A DNA stretch of 64,000 nucleotides from Streptomyces cadmiisoli (lineage in GTDB: Bacteria; Actinomycetota; Actinomycetes; Streptomycetales; Streptomycetaceae), in NCBI RefSeq assembly GCF_003261055.1, contig NZ_CP030073.1, forward strand, positions 8,432,001-8,496,000. The letters are read 5' to 3'. Positions 17,535-25,851 of this stretch are shown here, one piece after another. The notes under the pieces were generated by a model. The model saw only the letters and a list, made by a program, of their open reading frames with translations. It was not told the origin of the DNA and ran no database searches. Made by a program: the position numbers and the translations under genes. Position 1 is the stretch's first letter, and the number at the start of each line of letters is the position of its first letter.

Positions 17535-18176
17535 GTGATTGAGACCATCGTGTTGGACGTCGGCGAGACGATCATTCGTGATGATCGGTACTGGGCGTCG
17601 TGGGCCGATTGGCTGGATGTGTCGCGTCATACTCTCTCCGCCATGGTGGGTGCCGTTGTCGCTCAGGGCCGCGACAACGCGGATGCACTGGGACTCATAC
17701 GTCCGGGCATCGATGTCGCGGCTGAGTACCGTGCCCGTGAAGCGGCCGGCCAGGGCGAGTACCTGGACGACAGCGATCTGTACGACGACGTTCGCCCGGC
17801 TCTCAGCATGCTCCGGAGTGCTGGCCTGCGCGTCGTCGTCGCGGGCAATCAGTCATCGCGCGCCGGCGAGTTGCTGCGTGGCTTGGATATTCCGGCGGAC
17901 CTTATTGTGACCTCGGGAGAGTGGGGCGTGGCGAAGCCGCAGGCTGCGTTCTTCCAGCGGGTGCTGGAGGTCGCGCAGGCGGCTCCGCAGGCGGTCGTAT
18001 ATGTCGGTGACCATCCCGCCAATGATGTGTTCCCGGCGAAGGCAGCCGGGTTGCGGGTGGCGCACCTGCGCCGTGGGCCGCTGGGACATCTGTGGGCTGA
18101 CGCCCCTGAGGTGGTGGCTGCTGCCGACTGGCGCATCGACACCCTCATCGAGCTTGCCGAGGTCGTGAAGAGCTGA
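17535..18176 (+). CDS. HAD superfamily hydrolase
   Basis: 213 aa from GTG 17535. Motif I is LDVGETI: the nucleophile Asp is present, but the general-acid Asp two residues on is Gly, as in several HAD branches (DLGG/DVGE types). Motif II lies in VVVAGNQSS, the motif III Lys in WGVAKP, and motif IV is GDHPANDVFPAKAAG. A helical cap (about 15-80) marks subfamily I. It probably hydrolyses a phosphate ester or a halide; the Gly substitution lowers confidence in classical phosphatase activity. Single gene, promoter upstream of 17535 not identified. Confidence 0.88.
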   Translation: MIETIVLDVGETIIRDDRYWASWADWLDVSRHTLSAMVGAVVAQGRDNADALGLIRPGIDVAAEYRAREAAGQGEYLDDSDLYDDVRPALSMLRSAGLRVVVAGNQSSRAGELLRGLDIPADLIVTSGEWGVAKPQAAFFQRVLEVAQAAPQAVVYVGDHPANDVFPAKAAGLRVAHLRRGPLGHLWADAPEVVAAADWRIDTLIELAEVVKS

Positions 18177-18501
18177 TGAGAACGACTCGGAGTCCTTGAT
18201 CAGCCGGGGTGCGCGCGCGGATCGCCCACGACCGCAGCGTCGTCATGCGTCCGAAGGTGACGCAGCAGCAGCCCTCCAGGCTGCTTTCGCCGGGCTGGTG
18301 AGGCGCAATACGGTGTCGCGCTGGTAGCGGTCCGCTACACACCTCGCATCGCTCTGGCCCGGGTTCTCTCGCAGCCGCTCTCCTGGCCATCACTGCTTCT
18401 GTGCCGGCTCAAGAGACTCCTCATTACGGACAGTGGTCGCTGAGGCAAGAGCTTTGCTGGGGAATACCTCAAGTGGTGTCACCACCGGTAGCGTTTCCGG
18501 T
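18177..18501. other. Intergenic
   Basis: 325 bp. A minus-strand frame with CEVCSGPLPARHR and GCCCVTF (18145-18393) looks faintly zinc-ribbon-like but overlaps the HAD gene end and lacks a ribosome site. It is not called. Confidence 0.35.
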
Positions 18502-19038
18502 GTGAAGGTGGGAACCGAAGGAACCCGGCTGGTCGTGCTGCGCGGCAACAGCGCCTCCGGCAAGTCGTCCGTCGCGGCCGGCCTCCGCGAGGATTTCGGC
18601 CGCGGACTGGCCCTGGTCGGCCAGGACAATCTCCGCCGTGCAGTGCTTCGAGAGCGGGACCGGCCGGGCGCTGCGAACATCGGCCTGATCGACCTGACCG
18701 CCCGCTACGCCCTGGACGCTGGATATCACGTCGTCGTCGAAGGCATCCTCTACGCCGACCATTACGGCGACATGATTGCCCGGCTACGTTCCGACCACCG
18801 AGGCCCGACCCACTGCTACTACCTCGACGTGCCCTTCGCCGAGACTCTTGCCCGACACGCCACCAAGCCGATCGCGGACGCTGTCAGCGAGACGCAGTTG
18901 CGTGACTGGTACCGGCCGTGCGATCTGTTGCCCGGCGGTATCGAGACGGTGATCGGCGCCGAAAGCCCCCTGCGTGAGACCGTGGACCGCGTCATGGTTG
19001 AGACCGGCCTGGCGCACCTGCCCGCGCTCGACCGCTGA
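18502..19038 (+). CDS. P-loop ATP-dependent kinase-like protein
   Basis: 178 aa from GTG 18502 (the frame is open back to GTG 18433). The Walker A motif is GNSASGKSS near the N-terminus, followed by a VGQDNLRR switch, a conserved Glu in VVVEGILY (Walker B-like) and the Arg-rich ERDRPGAANIGLI segment. This is the arrangement of small-molecule kinases of the zeta-toxin/chloramphenicol phosphotransferase/AAA_33 type; the substrate is unknown. A TAGCGT hexamer (18489-18494) ends 7 nt before the GTG, so the mRNA may be leaderless. Adjacent to, but not coupled with, the HAD gene. Confidence 0.8.
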   Translation: MKVGTEGTRLVVLRGNSASGKSSVAAGLREDFGRGLALVGQDNLRRAVLRERDRPGAANIGLIDLTARYALDAGYHVVVEGILYADHYGDMIARLRSDHRGPTHCYYLDVPFAETLARHATKPIADAVSETQLRDWYRPCDLLPGGIETVIGAESPLRETVDRVMVETGLAHLPALDR

Positions 19039-19133
19039 ACTGGCTCACTATGAGCACAGATGCTGCGCCGAGCCGCTGTCACCAGCGCGTACCAGCACGG
19101 TTTGGATGGCCTGGAGACGGCAATGTCGTCGGG

Positions 19134-19883
19134 CTACGGTGTGGGCGAAGCCTGGGTGAGAGACATCCAGCGCTGGACGGTCTCCTGGTGGGAACCAGTC
19201 GCCGTGCCTGCAGTCACTGCTTCCGCGTGGGTGTCGGAGCATGGTGACCCCGCGCGGGTCAGCAGTATCAGCGGCCACTGAGGGACGACGCCGGTCTGTG
19301 CTCCGTCGAAGGGGGTCCAGTCCCAAGGTCCGTCGAATCGCCATGCGCGCCCAGCGGTGTCGGCGACCTCGTCGCCGGTCTGGAGAAATGCGTAGGGGCG
19401 CATCAACAGCTCGATGGTGAACGGGATCCCGTCACCTGGGTGGATGGTGTAGCCGGCGCCGTTGAGATGACTCTCGTCCGGATACTCCCGATAGGACAGG
19501 CCTTGGCGCAGCACAGTCACACTCAGTGTGGGGCGCGGGAGCCAGCCTGTTTCGAGCGGAGGGTCGTGGTGGTCGACGTCCGTGACGTGAACCACGGTCG
19601 GTCGTATTCCGACCTGGCAGATGTCTCCGGCCTTCAGGTGCTCGGGCGGAGGGTCGGTTCGGAACAGCTCAGCTTCCACGTCAGGCGAGACGCGCCGGTT
19701 GCTGTCCAGGCCCAGTGCGACGATTCCGTTCCAGTGCACGAAATCGCTGTCGGTGTCGATTTCCCACCACGGCCACCGCACCGAGACGTGATCCCATGTC
19801 AGACCTCGTTCGACTCTGGTCGGAGTGAAGGGGCAGGCGACAGAGAGCACGTCACCGACCCGGAATGCCACCGCATCCGTCAT
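19134..19883 (-). CDS. Hypothetical protein, unknown function
   Basis: 249 aa from ATG 19883 (the frame is open to 19952). It is rich in Trp, Asp and Pro and beta-like in character (VRWPWWEIDTDSDFVHWNG, FRVGDVLSVACPF, GRAWRFDGPWDWTPF). No signal peptide or transmembrane segment. The repeated pattern of short strands suggests a beta-barrel or sandwich fold. I recognise no family. Its 3' end abuts the convergent kinase-like gene with about 95 bp between them. Confidence 0.65.
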   Translation of the reverse strand: MTDAVAFRVGDVLSVACPFTPTRVERGLTWDHVSVRWPWWEIDTDSDFVHWNGIVALGLDSNRRVSPDVEAELFRTDPPPEHLKAGDICQVGIRPTVVHVTDVDHHDPPLETGWLPRPTLSVTVLRQGLSYREYPDESHLNGAGYTIHPGDGIPFTIELLMRPYAFLQTGDEVADTAGRAWRFDGPWDWTPFDGAQTGVVPQWPLILLTRAGSPCSDTHAEAVTAGTATGSHQETVQRWMSLTQASPTP

Positions 19884-20355
19884 CGGGCCAGGGTAGATGA
19901 GACATCCTTCGCCGTCCGCGTCGGGCCTCGCGGCCACTCTTGAAGGGCCCATACGGGATCGGCAGCCTCCGGGCTGGTCGTGTCGCCGCCCAACGGCTAC
20001 CGGTAGGGGGCAGTGCGAGATTGCGCCAGGTCGCCGTCAGGCGCGGTGTGCCACCTGGTCCCTGGAGTCGAGGTGTCCCCTGGGTAGCGCCGTGTCGTGG
20101 ATATGGTGCAGGGCACCTTTTGGGTGGTTGCGGAAGATCGGCGCGAGTTCGTGCGGGGCCCTGTGCGGCGGTGATGTTGATGGTTGCGCAGACGCTCCTG
20201 CTGGTCATTCCGTCGATGCGGTGCTCGATATGGATGGCCTGAGACATCGCGGGGTAGAGCAGATTGATGACGGTGTCCAGCAGCGGGGCAAAGCGGGTGA
20301 TCTCGCTGGTGTCCTCGCCCACCGACGATGCCGAAGCCCTGGGAGGCAGACACTC
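19884..20355. other. Divergent intergenic region
   Basis: 472 bp between the divergent genes at 19883 and 20356. A minus-strand frame around 20140-20330 (TRFAPLLDTVINLLYPAMS, AIHIEHRIDGMTSRS) has protein-like composition but no start or stop consistent with a gene; it may be a relic. Nothing else supported. Confidence 0.35.
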
Positions 20356-20985
20356 GTGGAGCCCCAGATCATCGTGAGTCTGGCGTCTACAGGAGTCGCA
20401 GGGTTGGCGGTTGTCGCGAGCTTGGTGACGACACTGCTCTCCTTGCGTGCACAGCGGGAGAACACACGCGACACGCTCGAATCGCAAGAGCGGCTGTCCG
20501 CCGTTCAAGAACGGGCGCTTCACGAGCGATCACATGCGCAGGATCTACGCGACAAACGAGCCGGACCCTATCTGTCCTTGATCAAGTGGTCAGACCGACT
20601 GCTCGAAGCGCTCGACGAACTGGACGAAGTCGCCAAGCCCTATTTGTCAGTCGAGGAATGGAATATCAATCCAGAGGTCGACAACCTTCTCGACCTCTAC
20701 GCCTCCGACGTCATCCACGTGAGGTACGCGGCTCTTCGCGGAAAGCTCATGGGGCTCGTCGCCACTGATGGCCTACGGCTTCCACAGCTCGTGACCTGGA
20801 CTGAGTCGAACGGCGAGGTCGACAACGTCAGTATCGAAACCGGTTCGCCGTGGAACGCGTGGCCTGCACGAGCGGCAGCCCGTGCCCAACTGATGGACGA
20901 CGCCATTCAACTCATTGCGCAAGTCCGGGCCGAATTGCAGGGGAGAACGAGTCGCGGATATTTCATCATCTGGCGATTGTCCTGA
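20356..20985 (+). CDS. Membrane-anchored hypothetical protein
   Basis: 209 aa, start GTG 20356 with GGGAGG at 20341-20346. One N-terminal transmembrane helix (IIVSLASTGVAGLAVVASLV) is followed directly by a charged coiled-coil (RAQRENTRDTLESQERLSAV, QERALHERSHAQDLRDKRAG). The cytoplasmic domain is helical (YLSLIKWSDRLLEALDELDE). The layout of one membrane anchor, a coiled coil and a helical domain is frequent among uncharacterised actinobacterial proteins. No enzymatic motif. It ends at 20985 with no recognisable neighbour in the same unit. Confidence 0.7.
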   Translation: MEPQIIVSLASTGVAGLAVVASLVTTLLSLRAQRENTRDTLESQERLSAVQERALHERSHAQDLRDKRAGPYLSLIKWSDRLLEALDELDEVAKPYLSVEEWNINPEVDNLLDLYASDVIHVRYAALRGKLMGLVATDGLRLPQLVTWTESNGEVDNVSIETGSPWNAWPARAAARAQLMDDAIQLIAQVRAELQGRTSRGYFIIWRLS

Positions 20986-21353
20986 TGGGCCACAGGCAAC
21001 ATGGATTGTGCAGAAAGGTGGACTACCTGCTCCGGTTGTGCCCGGAACCGGGCGTCGGAGACTCCAGCTGGTCCCGGGGGACGAGGTCGCCGATTCGTGT
21101 CTCGTCCAAGTCTGACGTGGCCCGTCTCGGCCTGCTCCCGGCTCAGCACGTGACGGATGCGGCGCCGGGCTGACGGCTGCGGAACGTCAGTCCGTACCGG
21201 CTGAATGTGAACAGCTGGCCAGTCGGGAGACGGCCCTGGCCGGCAGGCCCTCGGGCGTAGCCGACTGCCTCGGGTCGATTGGACCCCCAGCCGACAACCA
21301 GAGTTCACCTGCGGGGCCCTGCATGATCGCTACGGCTTCCTAACGTCGCCCGC
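20986..21353. other. Intergenic, no gene recognised
   Basis: 368 bp. No coding frame is convincing. The hexamer TAACGT at 21341-21346 ends 7 nt before the ATG of the next gene and could be its -10. Confidence 0.4.
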
Positions 21354-23249
21354 ATGCCTCGTACCTCACATACCCCCCGTACACGCGTCGCGCTGCTCGC
21401 GTCGGCGCTGGTCGCCGTGTCCCTTCCGACGATCGCCTTCGCCGAGGACTCCGACCCGGAAGCTGGCGCCGACGCAGGACGGGTCGTTGTCTCCTCCGAT
21501 TTCTCCGGGAACACCCTCCCCGAGGGATTCAAGGCGGCGGAGGGTACCTGGCAGGTCAGGGACGGCCGCCTGTACGGCAGTTCTTCGAACTCGTCCCAGC
21601 TGAGCCGGATCACCTTCGGTGAGCACCTCAACGACTTCCGGATCGAGGTCACCGCGCGTTTCGAGTCCGTCGTCGACAACGGCCGCTGGACCGCGATGGG
21701 TCTCGACATGCCGGCGGGCGGGGCAGTCCCGTGGTCCATCGCCACCATGCGGACCGGCACCACGGCCGCCAACGGCCTGGAGTTCGCCCAGCGCACACCT
21801 TCGAACACCTGGAACGTCACCGACACCCACGCGGCGCCGTTCGCCGCGGGTACCGGCAAGGACGTGAAGATAGCCGCCGAGGTTCACGGCACCAAGGCCG
21901 TCTGGTACTTCGACGGCAAGGAGGTCATGCGGACCTCCAAGGTCGCCCGCTCCGCCGACGGCATCCAGGGCCTGCTGGTGAACGGCGCCTCCGCCTCATA
22001 CGACGACCTCAAGGTGACCGAACTCCCGCCGCGGAGCTACATCCGCCCGGCCGGATCCCCGCTGACCGTCATCGCCCACCGCGGTGCCTCTTCGGCCGCC
22101 CCCGAGAACACCCTGGTCTCCCAGGAGATCGCCCGCCGGGGTGGTGCCGACTTCATCGAGAACGACGTCCAGCCCAGCAAGGACGGCGTGCCGTACATCC
22201 TCCACGACACCACCGTGGACCGCACCACCGACGGCACCGGCCCGATCCGCTCGCTGACCTCGGCCCAGCTCGACGGCCTCGACGCCGGCTCCTGGTTCGC
22301 GCCCCACTACAAGGAAGCCCGCGTTCCCACGCTCGCGGCCCAGCTGGACGACCTGCGCACTCGCGGTGGTGACCTCCTGCTCGAGATCAAGGGGTCGCAC
22401 ACCAAGGCCGAGGTGGCCACGATCGTGGACACCATCCGTGCGCATGGCATGACCGGGCGCGTCTTCGTGCAGAGCTTCGAGGTCGACGCCCTGCGCTACA
22501 CCTACGAACTGGCCCCTGACCTGCCGCTCGGCCTTCTGCGCAGCAACCTGGACGCGGACCCGGTCGCGCTCGCCAAGGAACTGCACCTGGCCGCGTACAA
22601 CCCGCAGGACAGCGCGATCAGCAAGAATCCGTCCGTCATCGCCGACCTGCACAAGGCCGGCGTGGCCGTCATGGTGTGGACCGTGGACAGCGCCGACCGC
22701 TGGAAGTCCCTGGAAAGCGCGGGCGTCGACGCCATCATCACCAACCGGCCGACCGAGCTCATCGGCTGGAACAACGCCTACCGCCAGAGCCAGTCGATCC
22801 CCCCGGCGAAGCCGAAGGTCGCCATCACCTCTCCCGCCGCCGACGCGGTGCTGGACCGGGCCCAGTCGCCGCTGCCGACCGTACAGAGCGACGACGCGGA
22901 CTCGGTGACCCTCACCCTCGACGGTAAGCCCGTCCCGGCCGGCACTCCCATGGACCTGACCACCCTGTCGACCGGACCGCACACACTGCGCGCCGTGGCG
23001 ACGGGTGCCGGCGGCACCGCCGAGGACACCCGGACCTTCACCCTCAAGGCCACTCCGACAGGCCTGGCGCACCTGATCTTCACCTCGGGCGCCAAGGAAG
23101 CCTCCATCAGCTCGATGACGGCAATGCTGGGGCTGAAGCAGTACTCGCTGCTCGCCACCTGGGCGAAGGTGCAGTCCGGCAAGTCCCTCGACGCGGACCG
23201 TGCGGCGCTCATCGCCGGCGACGCCCGCGCCCTCGACTCAGCCCGCTGA
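21354..23249 (+). CDS. Secreted glycerophosphodiester phosphodiesterase, multidomain
   Basis: 631 aa exported enzyme releasing glycerol phosphate from deacylated phospholipids or teichoic acids. The signal peptide is MPRTSHTPRTRVALLASALV with cleavage after AFA. Residues about 45-220 form a LamG/GH16-like beta-sandwich (FESVVDNGRWTAMGLDMP, VWYFDGKEVMR), probably for substrate binding. Residues about 235-475 are the GDPD TIM barrel: IAHRGASSAAPENT, FIENDVQPSKDGVPYILHD, LLLEIKG and VMVWTVDSAD, including both catalytic His and the metal-binding Glu residues. The last 150 aa are an Ig-like domain (VTLTLDGKPVPAGT) and a helical tail (FIVAR-type spacer fold). No Shine-Dalgarno site; possibly leaderless. 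A strong terminator follows. Confidence 0.93.
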   Translation: MPRTSHTPRTRVALLASALVAVSLPTIAFAEDSDPEAGADAGRVVVSSDFSGNTLPEGFKAAEGTWQVRDGRLYGSSSNSSQLSRITFGEHLNDFRIEVTARFESVVDNGRWTAMGLDMPAGGAVPWSIATMRTGTTAANGLEFAQRTPSNTWNVTDTHAAPFAAGTGKDVKIAAEVHGTKAVWYFDGKEVMRTSKVARSADGIQGLLVNGASASYDDLKVTELPPRSYIRPAGSPLTVIAHRGASSAAPENTLVSQEIARRGGADFIENDVQPSKDGVPYILHDTTVDRTTDGTGPIRSLTSAQLDGLDAGSWFAPHYKEARVPTLAAQLDDLRTRGGDLLLEIKGSHTKAEVATIVDTIRAHGMTGRVFVQSFEVDALRYTYELAPDLPLGLLRSNLDADPVALAKELHLAAYNPQDSAISKNPSVIADLHKAGVAVMVWTVDSADRWKSLESAGVDAIITNRPTELIGWNNAYRQSQSIPPAKPKVAITSPAADAVLDRAQSPLPTVQSDDADSVTLTLDGKPVPAGTPMDLTTLSTGPHTLRAVATGAGGTAEDTRTFTLKATPTGLAHLIFTSGAKEASISSMTAMLGLKQYSLLATWAKVQSGKSLDADRAALIAGDARALDSAR

Positions 23250-23254
23250 CGCCC

Positions 23255-23287
23255 CGTCGGGGCGGCGCACCTCGCGCCGCCCCGACG
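23255..23287. terminator. Perfect 14 bp hairpin after the GDPD gene
   Basis: CGTCGGGGCGGCGC (23255-23268), loop ACCTC, then its exact complement (23274-23287), starting 6 bp after the stop codon. A GC-only stem without a T-run is the common streptomycete terminator form. Confidence 0.85.
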
Positions 23288-23846
23288 ACAGTGCGAGCGC
23301 GCCCCAGCCCTGCCTTCGACCAGGGCCGGGTTGCCGTGAAGCGCGGCCGGAGAAACACTCCTCGCGCTCAGCCGCCGTAGCCAGGAGCAGCGGTGTCAGG
23401 TCGCCGACGCCTCGAGGCGGGTCGAGTTCAAGCCTCATTCGAATGCTCCTTGGGCGGTTTCGCAGGTCACCCTAGCGTCAGGCTGACGACCCGGTTCCGG
23501 TGGCGGCGGACGGCTGCGCCGCATGTGCTCTTCGCGGCCTGTCGCCGCCGCGAGGTGGCGATCCGGTGATCGACGCAAGCCAGCCACCGTGCGTGCCGGA
23601 CAGGCATTCTGTGGCGTCAGATGCATCAGGCGTTCCTACCTGTGGCAGCCCAACACACGTGTCGGGACGGATGCTCAGTCGTTGCACCGCAGCTCCTCAT
23701 GGATCCCTTGATGCTCGCGCAGGGCCTCAGCCAGAGCCTTTGGCGCTGCGGGTCCTGGCCGAGGCTCTGTGGCGGGCCGGTCATATAGATCTTGACGTGG
23801 ATCTTGCCTTGGTTGAAGGTACTGGTCTGAACAACCGGGGTGGGAC
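23288..23846. other. Intergenic, no gene recognised
   Basis: About 560 bp between the terminator and the next gene. Overlapping open frames on both strands are Arg/Pro/Ala-rich shadows with no preferred start. Nothing supported. Confidence 0.4.
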
Positions 23847-24743
23847 ATGGACGTAGCGCAGCAGTATGCGCAGCAGTGCTCGGAGCTGTACGCAGCTGGT
23901 GGACTCGCCGCCGTGCGGCGGACGGCACAGGCAGGGCTCGACCAGGTGGGGCCGACGGCGGTGCTGTACCGGTGGCTGGGGCAGGCGCACGCCGCGGAGG
24001 ACGAGGACGATCACGATGCCGAGGCGGAGCGCGCCTACCGGCGTGGTCTGGCATTGGCTCCCGACGACCTGGGGCTGCTCGTTTGCTATTTGGAGCTGTG
24101 TCTGCGCGCGGACGCCTTCGACTATCCGGCCAGGGCCGGGCAGGTGGCTACCCTGCGGGCGCGCATCGATGAGTTGGCGCCTGCCGGGTCGCCGGAGCGC
24201 CAGCGCGTTGACGACGCCTTGAGCTGGGCCGGCCGCGGATATTGGGACGACATGGTCGCAGCCGCAGGCCGCGGCGAGCTACAGCAGGCCGAGTCGGCCG
24301 AACTGAGCGAGCGGGTGGCTGGTGCGCTTCGCGCCGGCACCGCCGACGCAGCCCGCCCGGCGGCCGCGGGAGAAGACGTGCGGGAAGCGGAACTGGCCGC
24401 AGCGCTCGAGCTGCTGCAGGGCCGGGCGAACGCGCCCCTGCGCTTCTTGCTGACCCACCGCACCGTCGCCTACGTGATCACGTGTGTCGCGGCCCTCGGC
24501 GTGAACCGCCTGCTCGTCACCACCGGAGTGGTCACCTTCAGCGCCTGGGGCTGGCTGCTGTGGATCCCGTTGTTCGCGGCGGAGGGCAAACTACGTGCCG
24601 CCCGCAAACTGGCTCGTCAGCGTGTCGTCGCACGTATCGAGGAACGGCATGCTCTGGAGGCGGCGGTTGTGGCGAACGCGGAGGATCACGCGGAGACGAC
24701 GCCTCGTACAGATGGCGCGACGGACGGCAGTGGGCACCACTGA
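23847..24743 (+). CDS. TPR-like membrane protein
   Basis: 298 aa from ATG 23847 (GGGGTGGG upstream). The N-terminal half contains TPR-type helix pairs (VLYRWLGQAHAAEDEDDHDA, ERAYRRGLALAPDDLGLLVC) with an acidic loop. A helical linker leads to two hydrophobic segments near residues 205-245 (VAYVITCVAALGVNRLLVT, WGWLLWIPLFAAEGKL), then a basic cytoplasmic coil. It is probably an inner-membrane protein whose TPR region docks a partner; none is adjacent. No family name can be given. Confidence 0.7.
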   Translation: MDVAQQYAQQCSELYAAGGLAAVRRTAQAGLDQVGPTAVLYRWLGQAHAAEDEDDHDAEAERAYRRGLALAPDDLGLLVCYLELCLRADAFDYPARAGQVATLRARIDELAPAGSPERQRVDDALSWAGRGYWDDMVAAAGRGELQQAESAELSERVAGALRAGTADAARPAAAGEDVREAELAAALELLQGRANAPLRFLLTHRTVAYVITCVAALGVNRLLVTTGVVTFSAWGWLLWIPLFAAEGKLRAARKLARQRVVARIEERHALEAAVVANAEDHAETTPRTDGATDGSGHH

Positions 24744-24858
24744 GAAGCAGATGCACCCCCGCAAGATCACTCCGGCCGAGCAGTCCCCCTTCATGGAGGA
24801 CCGCTGGCGGCGCCGTGAACCACCCCCAGAGCCGTCGCCTGCCTCTACAACACAAGGA

Positions 24859-25257
24859 TCAGGCTCCAATTGCTAAGCTCGCAGTCCAGCTCTCTTTGCT
24901 CAGCAGCCAGATATCTCGGCCGCTCTGAACCGCGCGGCCTTCTTCCGGCCAGCCCCGCATTTTCAGCTTGGCAATCACCCGTTTGACGGCCTTCGTGTCC
25001 GGAGTGGTGCTGGTCGGGACTGTGGCCTTTACTACGCATGTGCTGTCGCGATCGGTGGAGTGAGCCAGGAATTCGGGCTGTCCGACGCCTGCGGCTTTGA
25101 CCGCCGCCACGAGGCCGTCGCGCACCGCCTCGACCGTGACTGCCGTTTTGGCCACCGCTTCAGCCGACCGGGCGTTGGCCTTCGGCTCGGCCTTCGAGTC
25201 ACCACGTCCTCCACCGCAACCCGTCAGCAGCACCGCCGCCACCGCAGCCCTTCTCAC
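24859..25257 (-). CDS. Small lipoprotein, translationally coupled
   Basis: About 132 aa from GTG 25257, which overlaps the stop of the preceding gene as GTGA. A short basic start (VRRAAVAAV) and the lipobox LLTGC predict a membrane-anchored lipoprotein. An Ala/Lys-rich linker precedes a small domain (VEAVRDGLVAAVKAAGVGQP, STCVVKATVPTSTTPD) ending in a Trp-rich strand. A rare TTA leucine codon lies eight codons before the stop, so translation might depend on the bldA tRNA. It forms a two-gene operon with the gene at 25254-25655. Confidence 0.65.
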   Translation of the reverse strand: MRRAAVAAVLLTGCGGGRGDSKAEPKANARSAEAVAKTAVTVEAVRDGLVAAVKAAGVGQPEFLAHSTDRDSTCVVKATVPTSTTPDTKAVKRVIAKLKMRGWPEEGRAVQSGRDIWLLSKESWTASLAIGA

Positions 25258-25655
25258 GCAAGCCCCGCAGAGTCCTTCCTGTCCTCGACGTGGACAACGT
25301 GCAAGTCGGTGCCGTCCTGATGACGCTGGGAACGTCCGCACAGCCCGACGGCAAAGTCTTCTTGACCACTGGGCTCGTCGAGCGCGACATAGGTGAGGAC
25401 ATCCGGGTGGTGTCCGGTGACCACCCAGCCGTCGGCTCCTTGGACGTCTATCACCCCGAAGTCTCCTGCTGAAGACCCCGCATGCACAGGGCCGAACTCC
25501 CGGAGGATGTGGGTGGCCTGTTCGGCAAGGTCCCCTTCGGGGGTACTGAGCACGACGCAGGTACCGTGTTCGAACAGAACCCACGACTTGCGAGGGTCGG
25601 CGAGAAGGCGCTGCCAGATGTCGACGAGTATCTCGGTATTCACGGCGTTCATCAT
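25254..25655 (-). CDS. Hypothetical protein, first gene of a coupled pair
   Basis: About 133 aa from ATG 25655 (frame open to 25709). It is a compact alpha/beta protein: TEILVDIWQRLLADPRKSWV, FEHGTCVVLSTPEGDLAEQA, a GWVVTGHHPDVLTYVALDEP strand-loop, and an acidic/His-rich tail. No signal peptide. The tight coupling to a lipoprotein gene (GTGA overlap) implies the two act together, for example as an intracellular inhibitor and surface partner, but the sequence does not show how. Confidence 0.65.
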   Translation of the reverse strand: MMNAVNTEILVDIWQRLLADPRKSWVLFEHGTCVVLSTPEGDLAEQATHILREFGPVHAGSSAGDFGVIDVQGADGWVVTGHHPDVLTYVALDEPSGQEDFAVGLCGRSQRHQDGTDLHVVHVEDRKDSAGLA

Positions 25656-25851
25656 GCCGCAGAGCGCTGACAGACGGTCGCGGCCGACTGAAGACCTGGG
25701 TGAGTACACGCGGCCTCAGCGGGCGAGCTGAGCGCCCTGAGACTGATCACCAACTCCAGCTGCCGGAACGGTCCGCGAGCCGGTCCCGGGCTGTCTGGTC
25801 GAACTGTCTCCGGCCAGGCCCGATGCGAGATCGCCGAACCAGACTGAAGAA

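Noticed and set aside
18145..18393. Minus-strand Cys-rich frame (CEVCSGPLPARHR)
   Set aside because: Overlaps the HAD gene end, has no ribosome site, and only one clear Cys pair.
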